Below are positions 33,526 to 39,635 of a stretch of DNA of 42,851 nucleotides, in pieces; within the stretch, counting starts at the first letter, position 1; every line of letters starts with the position of its first letter. Source of the DNA: Oscillospiraceae bacterium (lineage in GTDB: Bacteria > Bacillota > Clostridia > Oscillospirales > Oscillospiraceae); contig SVKX01000013.1 in the NCBI GenBank assembly GCA_015068225.1, forward strand, positions 1 to 42,851, given 5' to 3'. Below the pieces are notes generated by a model. That model was given only the letters and a program-made list of their open reading frames with translations. It had not been told where the DNA came from and searched no databases. Both the position numbers and the translations under genes were made by a program.

Positions 33526-34356
33526 TTAAAATATGTAGCTAAGCCAGGTCTTAACATCTTCCAGCCATTGGGCGGCCCATTGCACTTGGGGCGGCAGCTC
33601 CGGATTGGACTGGGCATCGACAGTTGACAAACCGTGCTGTCCATAGGGATAGATGCGCAGGGCAAAAGGCACGTTGTTATCGGCAAGCGCAGAAGCGTAT
33701 AAGAGGCTGTTCATGACCGGTACGATCTCATCTTTGCCGGTATGCCATAAGAATGTTGGCGGCGTACGATCCGTCACAAGGCGATCCAGGGAGAAACGCT
33801 CCCCATCCTCCGGAAGCAGCGGATCATGACCTGTAAGGTTTACAAAGCTGCCTCCATGGAAATACTTCGGGTTTGCTGTGATAACAGGGTAGCACAAAAT
33901 TGATGCATTTACGGCTTTGCTCTCGGGGAAGATGCTTCTGACCTCTTCACAGCCAAAGCTGTTGGAATAATGGCCTGCCAAATGTCCGCCTGCAGAGAAG
34001 CCCATAATAGCAATGCGGCTTACATCACAGTTCCAGCCTTCCGCGTTGGCATAAATCAGTTCCATTGCCGCGGCTACTTCCCGAAGCTGAGTCGGATACC
34101 GGTGAGGAACCACCGAGTAATTCAGCACGAAGACATTGTAGCCCTGGGGCAGAAAATGCAGGCCGATCACTTCCGCTTCCCGCTCGCTGCACATAGAATA
34201 TCCGCCACCGGGGCAAACCAGAAGACAGGGACGCTTCTGATCCTGTCGGCCCATTTCCACCATATTGTAAGGAAGATATGTAGTCAGCAGAGGATCTCTT
34301 CCCTCCTGTCCTAAAACAGGATAGTGTTCTTTCATATGGATTACTTCATGTCTCAT
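33526..34356 (-). CDS. Alpha/beta hydrolase, carbohydrate esterase-like
   Basis: 276 residues with the oxyanion HGGG-like loop (CPGGGYS, 49-54), the nucleophile serine S121 in MGFSAGGHLAGH, the aspartate in HTGKDEIVPV and the histidine in YGQHGLS. This is the arrangement of the BD-FAE/acetyl-xylan esterase-like family that removes acetyl or feruloyl groups from sugars. No signal peptide, so it would act in the cytoplasm on imported acylated oligosaccharides. The start follows AGGAGA. It has a promoter at 34421-34449 and is probably co-transcribed with the two genes downstream. Confidence 0.87.
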   Translation of the reverse strand: MRHEVIHMKEHYPVLGQEGRDPLLTTYLPYNMVEMGRQDQKRPCLLVCPGGGYSMCSEREAEVIGLHFLPQGYNVFVLNYSVVPHRYPTQLREVAAAMELIYANAEGWNCDVSRIAIMGFSAGGHLAGHYSNSFGCEEVRSIFPESKAVNASILCYPVITANPKYFHGGSFVNLTGHDPLLPEDGERFSLDRLVTDRTPPTFLWHTGKDEIVPVMNSLLYASALADNNVPFALRIYPYGQHGLSTVDAQSNPELPPQVQWAAQWLEDVKTWLSYIF

Positions 34357-34420
34357 ATTGATTCTCCTATTCTATCGGTAATAAACCGCTGATTCATAAG
34401 GCCGGAAAACACCTGAAGAT

Positions 34421-34449
34421 ATGGTAACACAGATGATAAAAAAGTGCAA
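34421..34449 (-). promoter_or_regulatory. Promoter of the esterase-membrane protein-rpe transcript
   Basis: Minus-strand TTGCAC (34444-34449), 17-base spacer, TACCAT (34421-34426), about 65 bases before the esterase ATG. Confidence 0.55.
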
Positions 34450-34464
34450 GCTACGCCTCCATAA

Positions 34465-35121
34465 TTAAACCATCTGCTGCTCATTGATAATAAGCTTGAA
34501 CTGCAGTCCCAGGGCTTGCGCTGCCTGTCGGCAGAGAATCATCCGATTCATAAAGATCTCAAAGAAATCCATCACAGAGCTGAAATGGGTGTCTACCGAC
34601 AGTTTCAGCTTCACAATGGTATGTGCTTCGTTGATCTTCAGTTCTGATTTTGTTACGGAGTAATTCACCCGATCGTGAATGTCAAATTTTTCCTTATCCT
34701 TGCAACGGACACGGCTGCGGCGCACATCGGATTTGTCTGCCAAGATCAAAGCAGCTGCCAGCGCATTGACCGGCACACCGGTTCCCTCATCATGGTTGCC
34801 GATGGCAGTGACAATCAGGGAGATCTCCTCCGGAGAAAAGCCCATATTGTCCAGAATTCGAAATGCCATTACCGCACCGCTCTGGCTGTGCTCGATCCGG
34901 TTTACCAGATTTCCGATATCATGCATGTAGCCTGCTATCTTTGCAAGCTCCACGGTCCGCTCTGAATATCCCAGGGTCTGCATAATATATCCGGCGATAT
35001 CCGCTACTTTTCCCACATGAGCAAAGCTATGCTCCGTAAAGCCCAATGCACCCAGAGAAGCATCTGCCTGGGTAATATAAGTCTTGATGGCTTCATCCAT
35101 CCGAATCTGCTCATAAGTCAT
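34465..35121 (-). CDS. HD-domain phosphohydrolase
   Basis: 218 residues with the HD signature: H35 (SFAHVGKV), the doublet HD at 67-68 in GYMHDIGN, and an aspartate in ALILADKSDVRRSR. A C-terminal alpha/beta part with NEAHTIVKLKLSVDTHFSSVMDFFEIFMNRM follows. Proteins of this layout bind metals and hydrolyse nucleotides, and some act on cyclic or modified nucleotides; the substrate is unknown. It follows the GH115-like gene on the same strand with an 80-base gap, and AGGAGTG precedes the ATG. Confidence 0.85.
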   Translation of the reverse strand: MTYEQIRMDEAIKTYITQADASLGALGFTEHSFAHVGKVADIAGYIMQTLGYSERTVELAKIAGYMHDIGNLVNRIEHSQSGAVMAFRILDNMGFSPEEISLIVTAIGNHDEGTGVPVNALAAALILADKSDVRRSRVRCKDKEKFDIHDRVNYSVTKSELKINEAHTIVKLKLSVDTHFSSVMDFFEIFMNRMILCRQAAQALGLQFKLIINEQQMV

Positions 35122-35200
35122 AGATGGTCACACTCCTAACGATGTACCATTATTATCGGCACAATGCTGTTGAAAATATCCGCCGGCAGCAAAATCTTCT

Positions 35201-37219
35201 TTATTCAAAGGGCGTCTGACAAAGAAGGGATCTAGTGTCATACAGTCTTTGCTTGACATTCATTTTCAAGTCGCCTCTGTACCAGTTCTTAAAAATGCCA
35301 TACTCGGCGCACTTGCGGTGCGCAAGCAGGTTTTCAAGGCTTTCGCAGGCTTTTTCCACGCTATGCCGGAACTGTTCCGCTTCCATCTTTGCACAGAATA
35401 CTCTTGCCTCGTACAGATTGGCGTACCACTGATACAGATACAAGATCATGCCGGTATGGTTGATCCATCTGACGCGAATATACGTCTTAAGGGGCTCGGA
35501 CACCGCATCTGCCAGAGCCTTAAAATCTTCAATCAGTGTGTCAAATTCTTTGATCGCAGCTTCGACCGCTCTGTACATTTCGTCGCAGCATGCTTCATTA
35601 AATTCTTTGTAAAAGGGATCTGTGCATTCCTGACTTCCCAACTGACGATGGAAATTGCTGAGCATGGCTGTACCATACTCTAAAACAATGCCATCCTTCG
35701 CCGTGAAGTTCTTAATCTTGCCGTAATCCGTCCGGAAATCGTAATTAAAATATTTTTGGAGATGGTTTGCAAAGATCTTAGAATCCAGTTCCGGAATACT
35801 GTCATAATATCTTTTGATCAGCTGTTCCGCTTGGTCAGCCCACTCGCCATAGATATCCGCCGTGTGCTGCTGCAGAAAAGCTTCCTCCGAGAAATTGACC
35901 GGATCCCACAGCATCTGGGAATATGCTCCCAGCTCAAGTACAAATTCACGCATATTCGATGCATTCAAAATAATGTAGTCGGTATCTCCCTTATCATAGG
36001 CCCGGCGGATATTATAATACAGTTTATCCAGACCCGTCATCGGAATCAAATGCGGACCGCAGCCAAAATACTGCAGGTGGTAATAGATACCGTATTTCTG
36101 GGTGTTCACTCTGGGTACATTTTCAAAATCAGGGCCGTACATCTGGCAAGGACCATTATCCGCAAAAACCACAATGGTATCCCGGGGAACCAGCAGATAG
36201 CCCTCAGCCATCAAACGGGAGCCCTCCATCCAAAGGGTAGAGGTAAAGAATCTTGCCTTACCTTCAGTCGCTTCCATGATCAGGCTTTTCTGCTTTGCCA
36301 GCGCACCACCAACAAGGGCTCCGCTTTCTTTCAGCACCTGCTCCGTAGGCACATCATCCTGCCAGAGAGGACGGTCGTCTCCGGGCCCCCGCAGTCCGAT
36401 CTGCCAGACAACATTGTCGTACTGTGCCCATTTGCCTATATAATGCTTCCACACGGTCTCCATGAGCTCAGGGCATTTCGCAAAAGAAAACTCGCCATGG
36501 ATCCCGTTCTTTTTGCAATAGCTTTTAAATGCAAAAGAGGATACACAAGACGTCTCCACATGGTGCTGTGACAAATAGATACCTCTGCGCGCCACACAGT
36601 CTGCAAGCTGCTTTTCGGCAGGGTTTTCAATATCCAGAAAGGTTGCCGGAATCACCAGATTCAGCCGCAAACGAAGTACGGTTTCCACTACCATGTCCAT
36701 CACATCCGGCTCTACCGTCACACCGTAACAGGGTACATCTATGTAACGGATCCCGCCGCCGTTTCGCCAGCCTGTGAGCAGATCCTCATCGTTAATGAAA
36801 ACACCGCGGAAGCCAAACACCGGAGGCTTGCGCTGAATATCCACCTTGCTCACAGAAAGGCTTTCCCGGGGTTGGATAGCGAGATCGTTGAAAAGGTAGC
36901 AGGGATCGATCCCCAGAATCTGCTCAGAGAAAGTATAGATTCCCCACATAGTGCCCAGATACCCTCTGGCTCGGATCACGATGTGCTCATCCTCAGCTAT
37001 AACAGAAAAAGATTCATCCAGAATTGCATCGGCGCTGCTTAATTCATTATCTTCAATAATGATACAGTCCTCTGTCACTCCCGTCACAAGCTTCGGTCTC
37101 AATCCGGAAGTGCTGACTCTGGAGAAGTCCCGGATCAGATCCTCCACCGCCAGCAGAACATAGGGGTTCTGATTTTTGCAAAGAATATCCACACATTCTT
37201 CACAGTTAAACAGCTGCAT
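35201..37219 (-). CDS. GH115-like alpha-glucuronidase
   Basis: 672 residues. An N-terminal alpha/beta domain (about 1-125) ending in RGYLGTMWGIYTFSEQILGIDP leads into the barrel opening FGFRGVFINDED (135-146), the hallmark of glycoside hydrolase family 115, which removes (4-O-methyl-)glucuronic acid from xylans or arabinogalactans. Barrel motifs such as VVWQIGLRGPGDDRPLW, ADNGPCQMYG and YYHLQYFG continue to about 450, followed by a helical C-terminus. Typical GH115 enzymes are 800-1000 residues, so the terminal beta domain is missing. No signal peptide is present, which points to intracellular action. It follows folA by 22 bases, an unusual partner. Confidence 0.78.
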   Translation of the reverse strand: MQLFNCEECVDILCKNQNPYVLLAVEDLIRDFSRVSTSGLRPKLVTGVTEDCIIIEDNELSSADAILDESFSVIAEDEHIVIRARGYLGTMWGIYTFSEQILGIDPCYLFNDLAIQPRESLSVSKVDIQRKPPVFGFRGVFINDEDLLTGWRNGGGIRYIDVPCYGVTVEPDVMDMVVETVLRLRLNLVIPATFLDIENPAEKQLADCVARRGIYLSQHHVETSCVSSFAFKSYCKKNGIHGEFSFAKCPELMETVWKHYIGKWAQYDNVVWQIGLRGPGDDRPLWQDDVPTEQVLKESGALVGGALAKQKSLIMEATEGKARFFTSTLWMEGSRLMAEGYLLVPRDTIVVFADNGPCQMYGPDFENVPRVNTQKYGIYYHLQYFGCGPHLIPMTGLDKLYYNIRRAYDKGDTDYIILNASNMREFVLELGAYSQMLWDPVNFSEEAFLQQHTADIYGEWADQAEQLIKRYYDSIPELDSKIFANHLQKYFNYDFRTDYGKIKNFTAKDGIVLEYGTAMLSNFHRQLGSQECTDPFYKEFNEACCDEMYRAVEAAIKEFDTLIEDFKALADAVSEPLKTYIRVRWINHTGMILYLYQWYANLYEARVFCAKMEAEQFRHSVEKACESLENLLAHRKCAEYGIFKNWYRGDLKMNVKQRLYDTRSLLCQTPFE

Positions 37220-37241
37220 AATTATCCTCTTTCAACCTGTT

Positions 37242-37721
37242 TTATCTTCTGCGGTAAAGACACATTTCGTAGACAATACCATTTTCTTCGCCGGATTCCA
37301 GAATCTCCGCCAGCTCCCACTGGGGATCCTCATCCAGATTGGGAAAATAAGTATCCGATTCCGGCGTAACATGTACCTTCGTCACATATGCTGTGTTACA
37401 CATGGGAAGCATCTGGCGATAGATACTGCCGCCGCCAATGACCATGGCACGCTCTGCCTGCTCTGCCAATTTCGCAGCCTCCTCCGGGCTGGTGCATACT
37501 GTAAAACCGGGGTATTCCGCCATTGTACGGGTTAATAATACATTTACTCTGCCGGGAAGCGGCTTTTTACCGGGGAAATCCTCTACGGTACGCCTGCCGG
37601 CAATGACCATAGCACCTTTTGTAGTCTGGCGAAAAAACTTCCTGTCAACGGAAAGCGCAACCGGCTGGGTGCCGTCTTTACCAATGCCCCAGTCATCATA
37701 TACTGCAACGATCAATTCCAT
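37242..37721 (-). CDS. folA: Dihydrofolate reductase FolA
   Basis: 159 residues. Reduces dihydrofolate with NADPH. The N-terminal MELIVAVYDDWGIGKDG, the catalytic acid D26 in ALSVDRKFFRQTT, the NADPH loop GAMVIAGRRTVEDFP and AMVIGGGSIYRQMLP are present. GAGG of its ribosome binding site overlaps the stop codon of the thyA remnant immediately upstream, a remnant of thyA-folA coupling. GH115 follows in the same direction. Confidence 0.95.
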   Translation of the reverse strand: MELIVAVYDDWGIGKDGTQPVALSVDRKFFRQTTKGAMVIAGRRTVEDFPGKKPLPGRVNVLLTRTMAEYPGFTVCTSPEEAAKLAEQAERAMVIGGGSIYRQMLPMCNTAYVTKVHVTPESDTYFPNLDEDPQWELAEILESGEENGIVYEMCLYRRR

Positions 37722-37730
37722 AGATATACC

Positions 37731-38018
37731 TCAGATCGCCATGGGGATCTCAAAATCAAAGGGATGGAACTGATAATTTTCCATCTGGAAGCTGTCCTTT
37801 GTGAAATCATAGAAGTCAGTAACAGAGGTATCGATCTTAAACTTGGGAGCTTCAAAGCCCTCTTTCTCCAGCATAGCCTTCACAGCAGGGATATGCCGGT
37901 CATAAATGTGGCAGTCTGCGATAACGTGGACGAATTCGCCCACTTCCAAACCGCTGACCTGCGCCATCATATGGGTCAGCACCGCATACTGAACCACATT
38001 CCACTCGTTATCATTACT
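37731..38018 (-). pseudogene. thyA: thyA remnant, only the C-terminal third left
   Basis: About 95 codons from NEWNVVQYAVLTHMMAQV to the stop closely match the end of thymidylate synthase, including HVIADCHIYDRHI and the final PFDFEIPMAI. A full ThyA is about 265-280 residues, and here the N-terminal two thirds, including the catalytic cysteine in the xxPC motif, are absent. The codons just before (LLHWWYKKHSND) look like the early LLWIWQKKSND segment, which suggests one internal deletion of roughly 105 codons. The upstream frame to 38102 has no ThyA-like N-terminus. folA next to it is intact. Confidence 0.85.
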
Positions 38019-38102
38019 ATGCTTTTTGTACCACCAATGCAAAAGTTTCGAAAATAAATCCAAAAACAAGAAAATCACCTCAATAACTCCAGTTAAAATC
38101 AA

Positions 38103-38231
38103 GAATTCCCTATCGCATAACGTTTTCGCAAAAAAGGTACACTATTTTTCATTTTTTGCTATTTTACATTATAGCATATCTCGAACTGTTGTACCACCTT
38201 TTTTTAAAATTTTGTGTGGGCGAATGCGTGC
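38103..38231. other. Upstream region of the thyA remnant
   Basis: AT-rich non-coding sequence. The minus strand contains a TATAAT (38168-38173) that could still drive the thyA remnant-folA-GH115 transcript, with a poor -35. I see no open frame with a ribosome binding site. Confidence 0.45.
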
Positions 38232-38260
38232 TTGACGAAATCCAACAAATAGGATATAAT
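38232..38260 (+). promoter_or_regulatory. Promoter 1 of the small-RNA locus
   Basis: TTGACG (38232-38237), exactly 17 bases, TATAAT (38255-38260): near-perfect sigma-A consensus with no protein-coding gene behind it. Confidence 0.82.
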
Positions 38261-38266
38261 AAAAAT

Positions 38267-38376
38267 GTGGAACCTAGACGGTTGCCACAGTCGGATAAAC
38301 GAACACGAAGTTGAGGCTATGCCTCAAAACTTAGTGAGCCATCTGCTGCAGACAGACGGCTCACGTTTTCTTTTTG
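38267..38376 (+). ncRNA. Putative small RNA 1
   Basis: About 110 bases from the predicted start (6-7 bases after TATAAT) to the T-run of a terminator. Predicted structure: a 5' hairpin GTGG-A-ACC / GGT-TG-CCAC (38267-38288), an unpaired stretch (38289-38310), a hairpin AAGTTGAGGC / GCCTCA(AA)ACTT around 38308-38331, and a terminator stem GTGAGCC / GGCTCAC (38334-38364) with an inner TCTG/CAGA pairing followed by GTTTTCTTTTT. No ribosome binding site precedes an internal ATG. I do not recognise an Rfam class. Start and end are inferred from promoter and terminator only. Confidence 0.6.
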
Positions 38377-38385
38377 GACTTATCC

Positions 38386-38414
38386 TTGACAGCCTGAAAA
38401 TATACATATATAAT
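38386..38414 (+). promoter_or_regulatory. Promoter 2 of the small-RNA locus
   Basis: Consensus TTGACA (38386-38391), exactly 17 bases, TATAAT (38409-38414): a perfect match to the sigma-A promoter, beginning 10 bases after the terminator of RNA 1. Confidence 0.85.
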
Positions 38415-38416
38415 GT

Positions 38417-38590
38417 TTACATCCGTTTCACAATGCACGGCAACCAGCATTGTTTACACAAATACGCTCCACAACGTGCGGCACAGAAACGTTGTTTAAC
38501 AACAGCCTTCATTTGGAGGGCTGTTTTATTTTTCACTGCACATGAAAAAACAGGCTTGCTCGAGTCCGACCATAGTTCGTTTGTATTCAT
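38417..38590 (-). CDS. Candidate 57-residue cysteine-rich protein antisense to RNA 2
   Basis: An ATG at 38590 sits 4 bases after GAGGAGGG, one of the best ribosome binding sites in the window, and opens 57 codons. The second half is basic and holds five cysteines (RFCAARCGAYLCKQCWLPC). A weak -35/-10 (TTTGCT, 17, TATAAG) lies upstream, following the terminator of the surface-protein operon. The frame is covered on the other strand by putative RNA 2, so it may be a chance frame, or a small protein controlled by an antisense RNA. I recognise no family. Confidence 0.35.
   Translation of the reverse strand: MNTNELWSDSSKPVFSCAVKNKTALQMKAVVKQRFCAARCGAYLCKQCWLPCIVKRM
38421..38532 (+). ncRNA. Putative small RNA 2 with two similar hairpins
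   Basis: About 110 bases from the predicted start to the end of a terminator. Two 7-bp hairpins follow each other: ACAATGC / GCATTGT with loop ACGGCAACCA (38430-38453), and ACAACGT / ACGTTGT with loop GCGGCACAGAA (38471-38495). Both loops carry CGGCA at the same place. A 10-bp terminator stem (38501-38525, AACAGCC / GGCTGTT) with a T-run ends the unit. The repeated loop motif suggests two copies of one binding element. No known family is recognised. A minus-strand reading frame overlaps it entirely. Confidence 0.6.
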
Positions 38591-38640
38591 ACATCCCTCC
38601 TCGTTTTAACGTTCTTATATAATAATTGTTTCAAAAAGCA

Positions 38641-38664
38641 AACCCGGCGGAGTTCCGCCGGGTT
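38641..38664 (-). terminator. Terminator after the cysteine-rich surface protein gene
   Basis: Perfect 10-bp stem AACCCGGCGG / CCGCCGGGTT with an AACT loop on the minus strand, then TGCTTTTTG. It is 26 bases past the stop of the gene at 38691. Confidence 0.85.
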
Positions 38665-38690
38665 TTGATTGTTGTAGAATTGGTTTTCAA

Positions 38691-39593
38691 TTAAGGATGT
38701 ACACAATGATGGCACTTTCCAACATATACTGTTTCGCCACAATCGGGGCAAGGCATGTCTTTAGAAACTACGCGAGTGCAACCCGTTTCGCCAGAGGAGC
38801 ATTTACCAAATCTCTTGTACCCACATTCCTGACAATAAATAGAGGGGTCATGTTCCTCATTATAGTGAGGGCACTTAGTGTAGTCGTACTCAGTATACCC
38901 CTTCTCGCTTCTCGCATAGAATGCTACACAATCAGTATCAGCACAATACGTACATCCAAGGTCTTTCTTTTCCAGCCAGCGCTCATAATCTCTTTCACTG
39001 CAAAAATAGAGGCCCTTGGACATCAACCCTTCATCCATCCAACCATTATGCTGAGTTTGTTGGTATACATAGTATTTCTGGTCCAAAGTCATATTATCTA
39101 TGTTGGCATTAAAATACTCAAGAAAAGCTCTTCGCTGTTCACCAGACCAGTTGTTGAAAATCTCAGTGGTAATGGTATCTACAGTAACTCCGCCGAGATC
39201 TACAGGTGTAACAACAGGTGTTGTGGTCTGTCCTTCATTGGGGTCGATGGGAATTATATCACCATTAGGCTCAGTAGGATAGCTATAAGGCGGTTCAGTA
39301 GGCTCGGTGGTAGGTTCTGTCAGGTCGATTGTGGGCACCGTAGGATCCGTCACGCCAGAAGAAGGCTCGGTTGGATCGCTTGCATCGGAGCCTGTGGGGT
39401 TGGTGTTCCCGCTGGGCGTAGTGCCGTCTGTGGGGTTTGTGGTACCATCAGGGTTGGTCACCGTCGTACCATTGCTGGGAAGGGTGGGCTTATCTCCTGC
39501 GCTATTACCGATAACCAGCACCAGGCATACAACCAGGGCGATGGCCAGCAAAGCACAGCCGCAACCAATCAGCAGTTTCTTGTGATTCATCAT
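38691..39593 (-). CDS. Membrane-anchored cysteine-rich protein with Thr/Pro linker
   Basis: 300 residues: a short basic N-terminus, one membrane helix (about 8-29), a Thr/Pro/Asp-rich linker (about 34-125) of the type that spans the Gram-positive wall, and a compact C-terminal domain (about 135-300). That domain contains a helical segment (IFNNWSGEQRRAFLEYFNAN) and 13 cysteines, mostly in C-x2-C pairs (CTYC, CQEC, CPDC, CHHC) typical of zinc ribbons. Function is unknown, and an extracellular zinc- or metal-binding sensor or adhesin is possible. It follows the transglutaminase-like lipoprotein gene by 42 bases and shares its linker style, so they probably work together. Confidence 0.75.
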   Translation of the reverse strand: MMNHKKLLIGCGCALLAIALVVCLVLVIGNSAGDKPTLPSNGTTVTNPDGTTNPTDGTTPSGNTNPTGSDASDPTEPSSGVTDPTVPTIDLTEPTTEPTEPPYSYPTEPNGDIIPIDPNEGQTTTPVVTPVDLGGVTVDTITTEIFNNWSGEQRRAFLEYFNANIDNMTLDQKYYVYQQTQHNGWMDEGLMSKGLYFCSERDYERWLEKKDLGCTYCADTDCVAFYARSEKGYTEYDYTKCPHYNEEHDPSIYCQECGYKRFGKCSSGETGCTRVVSKDMPCPDCGETVYVGKCHHCVHP

Positions 39594-39635
39594 AGATGCC
39601 GCTCCTCCTTTTTCGATGATGGATCAGTGAATGTA

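Noticed and set aside
38265-38609. Plus-strand frame of 114 codons in the small-RNA locus
   Set aside because: It would start at the transcription start itself, has no ribosome binding site and runs through two terminators and a second promoter.
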